41,505 nucleotides of DNA, from positions 117,776-159,280 of the forward strand of contig JAHJDP010000004.1 of the NCBI GenBank assembly GCA_018831195.1, written 5' to 3'. The notes beneath the pieces were generated by a model. It had not been told where the DNA came from, did no database searches, and saw only the letters and a list, made by a program, of their open reading frames with translations. The DNA is from Candidatus Eisenbacteria bacterium. GTDB taxonomy: Bacteria > Eisenbacteria > RBG-16-71-46 > CAIMUX01 > JAHJDP01. The translations under genes and the position numbers were made by a program. The number at the start of each line of letters is the position of its first letter. Position 1 is the stretch's first letter. Of this stretch, positions 1-8,491 are shown piece after piece.

Positions 1-480
1 GGTCTTCTCCATGGCGGCGCTTTCATAAATAAAGGGTCCGCCGAGACCGGCCGCCTCGCGCAGGCGGAGGTTTTCATTCTCAAGCGACCGGAATCTCTGG
101 GCGTTCCGCACCGCGACGAGAACCCGTTCCGCGGAGAGGGGTTTCTCAAGAAAATCCATCGCCCCTTCATGAATCGCCTTCACCGCCATGGCGATATCGG
201 CCTGCCCACTGATCATGAGGATCGGCAACGCCGGAAACCGCCGGCGGATCCATGGAAGAAATTCCACACCATGCCCGTCGGGCAGCCATACATCCAAGAA
301 GAGAATATCCGGGGAGCTCTCGGTGAGCGATCGGCGGCCCACGGCGAGGTTTTCAGCATGGATAACTTCGTGCCCATCCATTTCCAAGAGGGTGGCGATG
401 GTTTGCCGGATCGGCGCCTCGTCGTCAATGATCAGGATCCGGGAGGTTGTCTCGGCCGGGGTTTTGTAACTTACATTCAT
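1..480 (-). CDS. NtrX-like response regulator, C-terminal part outside window
   Basis: Translation of the minus strand from the ATG at 480 stays open to the window edge (160 codons). The visible part is a CheY-like receiver domain: acidic pair D19-D20, phosphoacceptor Asp63 in 'LFLDVWLPDG', Ser91 in 'MISGQAD' and Lys113 in 'FLEKPL'. The wording of the last two motifs is typical of NtrX-type sigma-54 activators, which continue with an AAA+ domain and a Fis-type helix-turn-helix. That part is not visible, so the sigma-54 role is inferred. The gene lies 46 bp downstream of an NtrY-like kinase, its probable partner. No strong ribosome binding site precedes the ATG. The receiver call is secure; the exact subfamily is less so. 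Confidence 0.88.
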   Translation of the reverse strand, partial: MNVSYKTPAETTSRILIIDDEAPIRQTIATLLEMDGHEVIHAENLAVGRRSLTESSPDILFLDVWLPDGHGVEFLPWIRRRFPALPILMISGQADIAMAVKAIHEGAMDFLEKPLSAERVLVAVRNAQRFRSLENENLRLREAAGLGGPFIYESAAMEKT

Positions 481-526
481 ATCCGTACGTTACCAAAATT
501 TTGACACCCTGTCGAAAAGGTGGAAC

Positions 527-2113
527 TCATTTTTCGACGGCGGGGAATTCTACAATAAAAAGGACACCTCCCGCGGAGGCGTTTTCCGCCTGAATCCGCC
601 CCCTCATTCGGCTCACCAGTTCCCTCGCGATAGCCAAGCCCAAACCCTGTCCCCCCGGTTTTGTTGAAAGCCCCTTCTGAAAAATCTCCTCAATCATCCC
701 ATCGGGGATGGCCGGACCGCTGTTCCAGACCCGGAGTGCGGCGGTTGCATCGGAGAGGGCACAAGAAACTTCAACGCTTCCGCCGGGTCCGGCCGCTTCC
801 CGCGCGTTCCTGATGAGATTTTGTACAATGCGATCCAAGTGCCCGGTATCAATCCGTACGGGAATCGGTCCCTCATGGCTTGGCTTAAATGTAACCTTTG
901 GGGATTCATCAGCGGGCCAGGTTTCCACAATCGATTGAACGGATTGATTCAGGTCCTCGATCCTCAAGATCCCCTCCGGCAGTCGTGCGAAATGTGAAAA
1001 CTCTTCCACCAGGCGCTGGACTCTCTCCAGCGATCCTTGGGCGGCTTGCAAGGCCGGCGCCAGCCGGGGATCTTCACTTTTTATCGCCAGGGTCCCCACG
1101 GTGAGGCGCAGCGGGGTCAAGGCATTGCGGATATCATGACCCAGCGCCCGGCCGACATCTTTCCATCCGGCGACGATGGCCATTCTTTCCGCCTGCCCCG
1201 CCAGCGCCAAGGCCTCTTCACTAAGAGCGCGCAGCAGCGCCTCGGGCGAGGGGGTCTTCCCGCCATCCTTGTGAAGACCGGACAGGCCCTGCGTCCGGCG
1301 CCAGGCGCCCTCGGCTTCCTGCTCGATCCGATTCCAGGTCCTCCGCAGCGGCAGGAGCAGGATCCAGCCGATCAGGGCGAGTATCAGACCGCCCGCCAAG
1401 GCCGGCCCCAGCATCTTCAGATGGGATGGCTGTTCCGCGGTGGAGACGCCCCCCGCTGGATGGGACACCGCGAAGACCGGAGCGCCCTCCGCCGAATGGA
1501 TGATGACGGCCCCGGGGGCGGGATCCTTCCCCCCGGCATCCGTTGCGCGGCTGGAGGACGGAAGGATCTCAATCCGGCCCAGGCTCGGGTCCCACCGCCA
1601 AACCCATTCAGCTTGAAGCCATGGGCATTCGGGGAGCGGTCGCGAGACGATCCACACCGGTTCGAGCTGATCCCTTTGCGAAGGATCGGATAAGCCGGCA
1701 AAAAGACCCTCTATGTCTGTGGCCTGCGGCGCGGGGAGCTGACCGCCGAAAGAGGCGCGGTCCCGCAGACCGGCGACAAGGCGCCGTCCGGAACCCAAGA
1801 TGCGGATCTCCTCGGCGTTCGACCGGGCGGCGAGTTTTTCAAGCCAGTCGAACCAGGCTTTGTCCCCGGCGGCATGCGAACAGGGCGCGGAGGACGTCAC
1901 CGGATCGTCTCTCAGGACGTCGATCCGGGCTTCCAGTCGATGGAAATGATTAATGATGGAATTTTGTACAAGGATCCGGCTCAGCCGGCTTTCTTCTTTG
2001 CCTATTTCGACTGATAAATTTTGTACAACCAGTGTCCCGGGGATATAAACGGCGAGAAATCCCCCCACAAAGAGAATGGCCAGGATGATGCGCCATCGAC
2101 ATCCGGCTGACAT
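527..2113 (-). CDS. NtrY-like membrane sensor histidine kinase
   Basis: 528 residues. A first membrane segment lies at about residues 8-30, followed by an extracytoplasmic region of roughly 200 residues and a second hydrophobic segment near 235-255 ('GGLILALIGWILLLPL'). The dimerisation/phosphoacceptor box is 'GHDIRNALTPLRL' (His near 330), preceded by 'GWKDVGRALG', which matches the NtrY pattern W-x-x-V-A-R. The ATPase domain shows an N box ('QNLIRNAREA'), a G1-like box ('VWNSGPAIP') and a G2 box ('GGQGLGLAIARELV'). It probably autophosphorylates on the His and passes the phosphate to the regulator at 480-1. It starts 20 bp after the alanine racemase gene, consistent with one transcript. The acceptor motif has Asp where most kinases have Glu after the His. 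The ligand is unknown. Confidence 0.9.
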   Translation of the reverse strand: MSAGCRWRIILAILFVGGFLAVYIPGTLVVQNLSVEIGKEESRLSRILVQNSIINHFHRLEARIDVLRDDPVTSSAPCSHAAGDKAWFDWLEKLAARSNAEEIRILGSGRRLVAGLRDRASFGGQLPAPQATDIEGLFAGLSDPSQRDQLEPVWIVSRPLPECPWLQAEWVWRWDPSLGRIEILPSSSRATDAGGKDPAPGAVIIHSAEGAPVFAVSHPAGGVSTAEQPSHLKMLGPALAGGLILALIGWILLLPLRRTWNRIEQEAEGAWRRTQGLSGLHKDGGKTPSPEALLRALSEEALALAGQAERMAIVAGWKDVGRALGHDIRNALTPLRLTVGTLAIKSEDPRLAPALQAAQGSLERVQRLVEEFSHFARLPEGILRIEDLNQSVQSIVETWPADESPKVTFKPSHEGPIPVRIDTGHLDRIVQNLIRNAREAAGPGGSVEVSCALSDATAALRVWNSGPAIPDGMIEEIFQKGLSTKPGGQGLGLAIARELVSRMRGRIQAENASAGGVLFIVEFPAVEK

Positions 2114-2133
2114 CGCTCCACCCGCCTTTCCAG

Positions 2134-3309
2134 CTACAGGCCGCAGACCCTTCTATCGAGATGGCCGCCGATCCGGGTCACGATTTCATAGACAATGGTC
2201 TGGCAGAGGGAGGCGAGATCCTGCGCCGAGATTTCTTCATCCCCCTGCTTTCCCAATAAAACCGCCTCATCCCCGACGGCGGCTCCCTCGATATCGGTGA
2301 GGTCGACCATAAACATATTCATACAAACCCGGCCCAGGACCGGCGCGCGCCGCCCGCGCACCAGAACATGCCCCACGCCGGACAGACGGCGGTCATAGCC
2401 GTCGGCGTATCCCACGGGCAAAATGGCCAGCCGTGTCGGGTGGGTGGTACGGAATGTACAACCATAACCGATGAAGGATTGCGCCGGCACGGTCTTGATC
2501 TGCGCGACCTGGGTTTTCCAGGTTAGAACCGGGCGGAGAGGGAGTCGTTCAGATCCGCCGCTTCTGGCGGAGACCAGCGTCTCCCGGCTGGGCCAGAGCC
2601 CGTATGTCGCGATCCCGAGTCGCACCATATCCAGGTGCGTCTCCGGCATGACAATGGTCGCCGCGCTGCAGGCGGTATGGCGCAGGAGCGGCTGAATTCC
2701 AAGGGCGTGGAGATCCCGCTCCACTTTGTGAAAGATCTCGATTTGCCGCCGCGCATAGGTGTGATCCGTCGTGTCCTCGATATTGGCAAAATGAGTGGAC
2801 AGCCCGCTCCATTGAAGCTCGCTGTGATCGGCGAAGAACCGCGCCACCGACGGGATCTCCTCCGGCATAAAACCCTGCCGGTGGCAGCCGGTCTCGACCT
2901 TGATGTGGCACTGCGGCCGGATGCCGCTTTTGCCGGCGCCGCGCGCCAGGGCCTGTAAGGATTCGAAGGTGGAAAGGGTGAATTCCAGGGGCAGGCCGGC
3001 CGCCGCTGGCAGCGCCTGCATGGGGATGGGTCCCAGAAGATGAATGGGTGCGGAGAGTTCCAAGGCCAGCAGCTCCAGCGCCTCATTCAATGAATTCACG
3101 CCCAACCGGTCCGCGCCGAAACGCAACGCCAAGGGTGCGATCTTCTCCAGACCGTGGCCGTAGGCATTCGCCTTAACGACTGCCATGAGCTTTCTGTCCG
3201 GTCCGATCAGCCGCCGGAATTCAGCGAGGTTGTGTTGATAGGCGCCGGCATCGATCTCCAACCATGAAAGGGATGGGGCGGATGGGGTTGCATGATTCTG
3301 TGATGTCAT
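2134..3309 (-). CDS. alr: Alanine racemase (PLP-dependent, fold type III)
   Basis: 391 residues, the usual length. The enzyme interconverts L- and D-alanine in the cytoplasm, supplying D-Ala for peptidoglycan. The N-terminal 'WLEIDAGAYQHNL' and the PLP-lysine motif 'AVVKANAYGHG' are clear. The second catalytic base is the Tyr of 'FIGYGCTF' near residue 270, and the substrate-loop motif is 'GRVCMNMFMVDLTD'; the Asn there replaces the more frequent Asp, a change seen in other family members. The C-terminus has 'YEIVTRIGGHLDRR', the usual ending region. The ATG at 3309 has a GGAGG about 12 bases upstream, slightly far. It lies 108 bp downstream of the solute-binding protein gene and 20 bp upstream of the NtrY-like kinase. 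Confidence 0.95.
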   Translation of the reverse strand: MTSQNHATPSAPSLSWLEIDAGAYQHNLAEFRRLIGPDRKLMAVVKANAYGHGLEKIAPLALRFGADRLGVNSLNEALELLALELSAPIHLLGPIPMQALPAAAGLPLEFTLSTFESLQALARGAGKSGIRPQCHIKVETGCHRQGFMPEEIPSVARFFADHSELQWSGLSTHFANIEDTTDHTYARRQIEIFHKVERDLHALGIQPLLRHTACSAATIVMPETHLDMVRLGIATYGLWPSRETLVSARSGGSERLPLRPVLTWKTQVAQIKTVPAQSFIGYGCTFRTTHPTRLAILPVGYADGYDRRLSGVGHVLVRGRRAPVLGRVCMNMFMVDLTDIEGAAVGDEAVLLGKQGDEEISAQDLASLCQTIVYEIVTRIGGHLDRRVCGL

Positions 3310-3417
3310 GATGGATCGCTGCCTCCGAGTGCTTCAACAGACCGTCCGGCTGAATTGAGATTGGACGCCGGAATTCCGAGAATCAAGAATTCCGTCGTCG
3401 ATAACGAGGAGGTGTTT

Positions 3418-5025
3418 CTAGGGTTTGTGCAAAAGGAGCTCGAGAGGACGAACGAGTTCCACGATCCGGCGCTTGATGTCGTTGGGATCCTTGCCGGGAT
3501 CCTTATTGGGATCACTGTTGGAATCTCTAGCGGAATCGCCGCCCCGGATCATCAGGCGCGTCGTCATCCAAGCCAGGGGAAAAACCACGGCATTTTCCAT
3601 CAACCGCTTTTCGAGGCGGCGCGCCTGCGTTTCCGCCGGGATCGGATCGGCGGGCAGGGCCAGCCAATCTTCAAAGAGGGCGCCTTCCAGTTTCCCGAGG
3701 ATCGCGTCGTTTAGATGAGGTTCGAGGAAGCCGACCGTAATGCCCGCCGCTTCCCAAGGAATCGCGGCCATGACCGGCACCGCCATGAGGATGAGATCAA
3801 ATGTCCCTTGCCGCAGAGATGAATGCAGCGCCGTTCGCGGCATTCCCATGATCTGGTATCGCCCCGCCTCCGCGGCGAGGATTGGAATCCGGGCCGCCGC
3901 ACAGGAGAGAATAGGATCGCCGCTGGGATAGAAGAGACGGATCGGACGTTTCGTCTCGGTCGCGATTGTCTGACTTTTCCACAACCGCTGCAGCAGACTG
4001 CTCCGGTATCCCTCGGGATTCTCAAGAATCCCCTCTGCATTCCAGATCCCCTCGGCATGGGGAAGCAGGGTTGCGGGCCCGGCCAGGCCCTGGAAAATCT
4101 TCTCACGAATGGCTTGAGTCAAACCCCAGGTCCCTTCGCCCTCCGGCTGCGCGATGAGAAGAAGAAGAGACCGACTCTCCGCGACCGTCACACCCTGCGC
4201 CACGCCCGGTATGCAGTAGGCCGGAAGGTCTGGACCGGTCAGAACAAGCCGGGGTCCCGGCTCATCGGTGTCAACCACCGGTTCGGGGTAGCACTCGAGC
4301 CTGATGGGGAAGGGTGTCATCGACTCCAATGTCGTCGGGATCACCTTCTGAACCGGGGCAATGTTAAAAATCCACCGGACCGGATTCAGGCCGGATGGGT
4401 GGGGCCGCCCGAATTGGGGATCCCAATAGATGGGACCCGACGGCGGGTGGTGAGGATGGCGCCGCCCCCAATGGATCAATCCGGCGGCGGGGTGTTGGAA
4501 ACGTTGCGGGAACTCGGGATCCGATTCCCGCAGGAGGATTTGCAGCGTCACGGGATCCAGCGTCACGAGACCGCTGATCTGCGCGGCCGATCCATTACGG
4601 AATTCGGTCAAACCGAGGATATGCCGGAAGAGGATGGCGTAGGGGCTCCGTGTCGGCTGGGCGAGTAATCCCTCGAGGGAATGAATAAAATCCTCCGGCC
4701 GGACCGGGTCCTCGTCACCGCCCCAGAAAAGATCCCCGGCAAAGCGGACCGTCCAGAGACGGCTATCCTGGGATCCGCTCCATTCAGTGTGGGTGCGTGG
4801 TGAGATGAGCGGCGGGAAAGCCGTTATCGAGGCGATGCATTGGATCGGGTCGGCGACGGCGGTCGGATAGGGGTGACCCCAGCCCGCGGCGCCCGATTCC
4901 GCTTCGAGCCGGAGGGTTAGGATCTCTTCCGGTGGAGCCGCCGGCGCTGGAAGGGACGCTGCCAGCACCGAGAAGGCGATAAGCGCCGGGGCGAGCGGGA
5001 AGCGTGTGCGGTGGGGCTGCATCAT
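3418..5025 (-). CDS. Extracellular solute-binding protein, family 5-like
   Basis: 535 residues. A signal peptide is clear (basic start, hydrophobic stretch ending 'ASLPAPAAP'). The body resembles peptide/nickel-type ABC transporter binding proteins (SBP_bac_5): 'WTVRFAGDLFWGGDEDPVRPEDFIHSLEG' is split here for length but carries the family pattern of a predicted-strand 'W-x-F', an acidic loop and 'x-DF-x-x-S'. A later part ('ILSCAAARIPILAAEAGRYQ') resembles the usual region before the C-terminal lobe. No permease or ATPase genes are adjacent, so the transported ligand is unknown. The C-terminus ends in an Asp-Pro-rich low-complexity stretch (about residues 498-515). It starts 39 bp after the exonuclease-WYL gene, suggesting co-transcription. 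The fold call is moderately sure. Confidence 0.72.
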   Translation of the reverse strand: MMQPHRTRFPLAPALIAFSVLAASLPAPAAPPEEILTLRLEAESGAAGWGHPYPTAVADPIQCIASITAFPPLISPRTHTEWSGSQDSRLWTVRFAGDLFWGGDEDPVRPEDFIHSLEGLLAQPTRSPYAILFRHILGLTEFRNGSAAQISGLVTLDPVTLQILLRESDPEFPQRFQHPAAGLIHWGRRHPHHPPSGPIYWDPQFGRPHPSGLNPVRWIFNIAPVQKVIPTTLESMTPFPIRLECYPEPVVDTDEPGPRLVLTGPDLPAYCIPGVAQGVTVAESRSLLLLIAQPEGEGTWGLTQAIREKIFQGLAGPATLLPHAEGIWNAEGILENPEGYRSSLLQRLWKSQTIATETKRPIRLFYPSGDPILSCAAARIPILAAEAGRYQIMGMPRTALHSSLRQGTFDLILMAVPVMAAIPWEAAGITVGFLEPHLNDAILGKLEGALFEDWLALPADPIPAETQARRLEKRLMENAVVFPLAWMTTRLMIRGGDSARDSNSDPNKDPGKDPNDIKRRIVELVRPLELLLHKP

Positions 5026-5064
5026 AAGGCGAAGGGCCTCAGCGGTGGATGGCCGTTCATGAGC

Positions 5065-5949
5065 CTACGAATCCGATGCGTCATTATGTCCCGAGGGGAA
5101 GATCGATGTGATCCGATCCAGCCGGAAGGAGCGGACGGCGCGATCCCCACTCAATCGGACGCGGAGAAAAATCCGGCGGCCTGTCCGTTCCAACTTCAAG
5201 GGCGTGACAATGACGATGGTTTCTCCGTTGCGGGCGAGGTAGGCGATCCTGATCGGCCGGCCCGCGCTCAGGGCTTCCTTGAGCGGCTCCAAGGCCGGGC
5301 GGATGGCGCCCTCTTCCTCCGCCCGCTCCCAACTTATATCGGGGGGATCCAGCAGTCTCAGAAGATCATTAAGGCGCTTCGGCCTCTCCGGCGCCCGCTC
5401 GATGAGGTACCACAGCAGATTGTGTGTCGTCTTGACATCGGCCAGAGCCCTATGCGCCGGACGATTGGGCAATGAGAGCGCATCGGCGAGATAGTCGAGG
5501 GAATACCGGTCGAGATCGATGAGATTGCGCGCTAATGTCAAAGTGTCGACAACCTTCATCGTCGGCATCCGCCCTCCCAGAAGTTTCCACTCCCGGGTGA
5601 GAAATGAAATGTCAAAGGGGGCGTTGTGCGCGACGAGGACCGCGCCCTTTAACAATGTCGTCAGCTCAGGCGCGATAGAGGAGAAGAACGGGGCCTCCCG
5701 CACCGCCTCTTCCTTTATCCCATGGATGGTGACCACTTCCTGCGGAATCGGTGTTTGGGGATTCACCAGCCGGCAGAATTCCTCCCGCTCGAGCGGGCCC
5801 TTTGTTATAAGACAGGCCACCTCGAGGACACGGTCATGACTGTCCAATCCCGTTGTCTCCACATCGACAATGGCAAAGCGGGTTTCCTCCAGAGTGGGGT
5901 TTCCCAATTCTTCGGAAAATAAATCCCCGGAGGTCGGATTCTCGAACAT
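5065..5949 (-). CDS. DnaQ-family 3'-5' exonuclease fused to a WYL-like domain
   Basis: 294 residues. The N-terminal 190 residues form a DEDDh exonuclease: ExoI 'IVDVETTGLD' (Asp29, Glu31), ExoII 'HNAPFDISFL' (Asp near 113) and ExoIII 'HRALADVKTTHNLL' (His and Asp near 168-173). This set predicts two-metal cleavage of DNA or RNA 3' ends, as in the polymerase III epsilon subunit. The last ~75 residues have the WYL pattern: 'IRIAYLARNGE', 'VTPLKLERTGRRIFLRVR' and 'VRSFRLDRITSI'. WYL domains are generally regulatory and thought to bind nucleic acid or nucleotides. It is probably not the replicative proofreading subunit. It heads the minus-strand gene series. The exonuclease call is firm; the WYL call is good by pattern. 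Confidence 0.86.
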   Translation of the reverse strand: MFENPTSGDLFSEELGNPTLEETRFAIVDVETTGLDSHDRVLEVACLITKGPLEREEFCRLVNPQTPIPQEVVTIHGIKEEAVREAPFFSSIAPELTTLLKGAVLVAHNAPFDISFLTREWKLLGGRMPTMKVVDTLTLARNLIDLDRYSLDYLADALSLPNRPAHRALADVKTTHNLLWYLIERAPERPKRLNDLLRLLDPPDISWERAEEEGAIRPALEPLKEALSAGRPIRIAYLARNGETIVIVTPLKLERTGRRIFLRVRLSGDRAVRSFRLDRITSIFPSGHNDASDS

Positions 5950-6206
5950 TTCCAGTGGGCATCCTTCTCAGATGGAGAACCGGATTTTCAGGGTGGCTTC
6001 GGATATCACAACGCGTCGATTCGTGACCATTCACGCTGGAGGTCTGTCACGCAACGCGAGGGCCAATCTAAGATTCTCTTTACAGCTTACCCGCCTCATG
6101 GGTCGCGGGACAAGTCCGGTCTCGAATGCGGGAGATCCCGAATAAAGCGTTTGCACATCATTTCTTGAATCCCGAAGATGAGTGAATCGAAAGGGGGAGA
6201 TGTTTC
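5950..6206. other. Divergent intergenic region without a clear promoter
   Basis: This 257-bp stretch separates the minus-strand exonuclease operon from the plus-strand CoA-binding protein gene and must hold promoters for both. I could not find a convincing TTGAC/TANNNT pair on either strand. The only clear signal is the purine-rich ribosome binding site (AAAGGGGGAGA, 6189-6199) before the ATG at 6207. Short ORFs that cross the region look like chance readings. Confidence 0.5.
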
Positions 6207-6578
6207 ATGAGTCAAATTATCGCTATTATCGGCGCGAGCCCTGATCGCAAACGGTACGCCAACAAGGCGATCAGGGCCTGGCAAAAGCAGGGGTGGACGG
6301 TCATCCCGGTGAACCCCACCTACGAAGAGATCGAAGGCTTGAAAACCTATCCGACCCTTGCTGATATTCCCGGACCCGTCAATGTGGCGAGCCTCTATGT
6401 CTCGCCCCGGGTAGGAATCACCATTCTTGATGCGATCGCCGCAAAGGGGATCAAGGATGTCTATGTCAATCCCGGCGCGGAGAGTGATGATCTGGTCAAG
6501 AAGGCCGTATCCCTGGGGTTGCAGCCGATCGTCGCCTGTTCGATTCTCGCCATCGGCGAACATCCGGATGCCTTTTAA
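6207..6578 (+). CDS. CoA-binding domain protein (YccU-like)
   Basis: 123 residues, the length of stand-alone CoA-binding proteins. The Rossmann start 'IAIIGASPDRKRYANKA' and later 'VIPVNPTYEEIEG', 'TYPTLADIPGPVNVASLYV' and 'VNPGAESDDLVKKA' match the family. These proteins bind CoA or related nucleotides through the glycine-rich loop; the physiological job is not well defined. The ATG is preceded by a strong AAAGGGGGAGA. A lipoprotein gene follows after 16 bp. Confidence 0.9.
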   Translation: MSQIIAIIGASPDRKRYANKAIRAWQKQGWTVIPVNPTYEEIEGLKTYPTLADIPGPVNVASLYVSPRVGITILDAIAAKGIKDVYVNPGAESDDLVKKAVSLGLQPIVACSILAIGEHPDAF

Positions 6579-6594
6579 CCCGAGGTTCTCCGGC

Positions 6595-7416
6595 ATGCAG
6601 AAGGGCGGCATCCATCTCCCGATTCTCTTTCTCTGCCTGGCGCTGGCGGGTGGTTGTACGCGCGCCCCGGCGCCAGCGCCTTTCCCCGGCGAAGCCGCCG
6701 GGCTCGATCCCGCGATTCCCGCGGCCTATGAGGCCCGTCTGGCGGTTCGCTATCAGCGGGAAGGTGATCCGGCCAAGGCGGTGCAAGCCCGCTGGAGGGC
6801 CGGGCCGGAGGGTACGCTGCTGGTCTCGGCGCACTACGGTCCCCTCGTTCCCCTTCTGGCGTTGGCGGTGCATCCCGATTCCTTTTATCTCAATCTGACG
6901 CGCGAAAATCTCTTCGCCCGATCCGACAGCCTTTATCTTTTAAGAGGCGGATCGGGACGATTCTCCGCTGGGAAGGCCGGGCTTTGGATGCGGGCGATCC
7001 TCGAACCGCACACCCTTGCCGCACTACTCTTTCGGCCGCACTCATCGGAGCGGAACGGCATGAGAATCCTTCGTGGGCTGGCGGATGGCCCTTCGGGCCG
7101 GCTGGTGGCCGAGGTTTGGCGCGATGGCGCCACAGGACGGATCCGGCAGTGGTCGATCGATGATGTCGACGGCCGCCGCTATCTTATTGTGGAGTACCCC
7201 GATGATGCCTGGGGCGATGGAGATTTCCTGCCGGCCCGGGTGATGCTCTTCTGGCCCGGGGAACAGAGCCGTCTGTGGATCCAAGTCAGCCGGGTCAAGG
7301 GACTGGATCCGCCTCCCCTGATCGAGCAATTTCGTCTCAGAGAACCCCCGGATTCGGAACGGATCGATCTGAAAAACCCGATGGATCCGATGCTGCTGGA
7401 TTCCCCGGATAGATAA
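6595..7416 (+). CDS. Putative lipoprotein, LolA/LolB- or DUF4292-like
   Basis: 273 residues from the ATG at 6595, chosen because GAGG sits 8 bases upstream and the product then begins with a compact lipoprotein signal: hydrophobic 'LPILFLCLALAGGC' with lipid-acceptor Cys21. A proline-rich linker follows. The mature part starts 'AAYEARLAVRYQREGD' and alternates strands ('VQARWRAGPEGTLLVSAHY', 'FYLNLTRENLFARSDS'), resembling the lipoprotein-localisation/DUF4292 beta-sheet fold; this is inference from pattern. It probably sits in the periplasm, anchored to a membrane. An alternative ATG at 6568 would overlap the previous gene by 11 bases. No precise function can be given. Confidence 0.72.
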   Translation: MQKGGIHLPILFLCLALAGGCTRAPAPAPFPGEAAGLDPAIPAAYEARLAVRYQREGDPAKAVQARWRAGPEGTLLVSAHYGPLVPLLALAVHPDSFYLNLTRENLFARSDSLYLLRGGSGRFSAGKAGLWMRAILEPHTLAALLFRPHSSERNGMRILRGLADGPSGRLVAEVWRDGATGRIRQWSIDDVDGRRYLIVEYPDDAWGDGDFLPARVMLFWPGEQSRLWIQVSRVKGLDPPPLIEQFRLREPPDSERIDLKNPMDPMLLDSPDR

Positions 7417-7470
7417 AGAGCCCTATCTCCTGAATGAACAATCGATTCCGGAGGCCGGCCGACTTTCACC

Positions 7471-7500
7471 TTGACCTCTGAGGGAACTCCCTGATAGGGT
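7471..7500 (+). promoter_or_regulatory. Candidate sigma-70-type promoter for etfBA
   Basis: TTGACC (7471-7476), 18-bp spacer, TAGGGT (7495-7500). It fits the TTGAC-N17/18-TANNNT pattern of the other promoters in this window and lies in the 261-bp gap before etfB. It leaves a leader of about 170 bases, in which I see only weak inverted repeats around 7519-7547. Confidence 0.45.
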
Positions 7501-7677
7501 GACGCGGTGAGCCAAATGGCCTCTCCCAAGCGGTGCGTCAGCCTTGGGCGAGACTGAGCCCCCCAGGAGCGGGGTTGAATCGAGTTCTTGTGCACCCGCC
7601 CTGGGTCGCAGAGGCTCGTTTTATTTTGCCTTTCGTAGCATCCTGATTCTTTGGCCGTCGAGGTAAGGAGGGGTAGC

Positions 7678-8466
7678 GTGAAAATCGTGGTTTGCATCAA
7701 ACAGGTTCCCAGTTCGGAGGCCCGCGTTCAGATCAATGCTGACGGAACCTCTATTGAGAGCGGGGAGCTGGAACTCGTCGTCAATCCCTACGATGAGAAC
7801 GCCGTTGAGGAGGCGCTTCAAATTAAGGAAGCCAAAGGGGGTGAAACGATCGCCCTTACCGTGGGCTCCGACAAGGCGGAAGCCGCGCTCCGCGCTTGTC
7901 TCAACCAGGGCATCGACAAGGCCATGATCGTGAAGGATCCCTCACTGCAAGGGGGGGATTTCCTGGGAACGGCAAAGATTCTCGCCGCCGCACTCAAGCA
8001 GATCAATCCCGATTTGATCCTTTTGGGCAAGCTGTCCATCGATGAGGAGAACTCAGCGGTTGGACCGGCGCTGGCGGAGCTGCTCGGTCTTCCGCATGTC
8101 ACCGTCGCCTCCAAATTGGAATGGATCGATGATACCAGCCTCAAGGTGTCGCGCGAAGTGGAGGGGATCACAGAGATTTTAGCGCTCTCGCTCCCCGCGG
8201 TTATAACAGCCAACAAAGGGCTCAATGAACCGCGCTATGCCAGCCTCCGCGGTATTATGGCGGCAAAAAAGAAACCGATCGAAGCCATCGATCCGACCGG
8301 CTTGGGATTGGATCCCAATGTCGTTGGGGCGGCCGGCCGGAAGATTTCAATTCTTAAGATGGAGCCCCCGCCTCCACGGGCTGAAGGGAAAGTGCTTCAA
8401 GGGGAACCCCAAGAGACCGTGCCTGAATTGGTGAGGCTCTTGCGGGAAGAAGCCAAGGTATTGTGA
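7678..8466 (+). CDS. etfB: Electron transfer flavoprotein, beta subunit
   Basis: 262 residues from the GTG at 7678, chosen because AAGGAGGGG lies just upstream and the product begins 'MKIVVCIKQVPSSEARV', the classic EtfB start. Other family marks are 'VVNPYDENAVEEAL', 'LILLGKLSIDEENSAVGPALAELLG' (AMP/nucleotide-binding loop, quoted in two parts of the same region), 'LSLPAVITANKGLNEPRY' and 'SLRGIMAAKKKPI'. It pairs with EtfA to carry electrons from acyl-CoA dehydrogenases or related flavoenzymes to the quinone pool or other acceptors. It is followed by etfA after 25 bp, so both are surely one operon. No acyl-CoA dehydrogenase or bifurcating partner is in the window. Confidence 0.97.
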   Translation: MKIVVCIKQVPSSEARVQINADGTSIESGELELVVNPYDENAVEEALQIKEAKGGETIALTVGSDKAEAALRACLNQGIDKAMIVKDPSLQGGDFLGTAKILAAALKQINPDLILLGKLSIDEENSAVGPALAELLGLPHVTVASKLEWIDDTSLKVSREVEGITEILALSLPAVITANKGLNEPRYASLRGIMAAKKKPIEAIDPTGLGLDPNVVGAAGRKISILKMEPPPPRAEGKVLQGEPQETVPELVRLLREEAKVL

Positions 8467-8491
8467 GAGGGTATTGTGAGGAGGAGGGATC

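Noticed and set aside
1037-1693. 218-codon plus-strand ORF opposite the NtrY-like kinase
   Set aside because: It mirrors the kinase codons, is Arg/Gly/Pro-rich and shows no domain; a shadow of the real gene.
3823-4668. 281-codon plus-strand ORF opposite the solute-binding protein
   Set aside because: Low-complexity composition with no motif; the minus-strand gene has a signal peptide and family pattern.
7519-7547. Possible riboswitch or tRNA in the etfB leader
   Set aside because: Only a weak imperfect stem is seen and no T-loop, anticodon arm or known riboswitch core.
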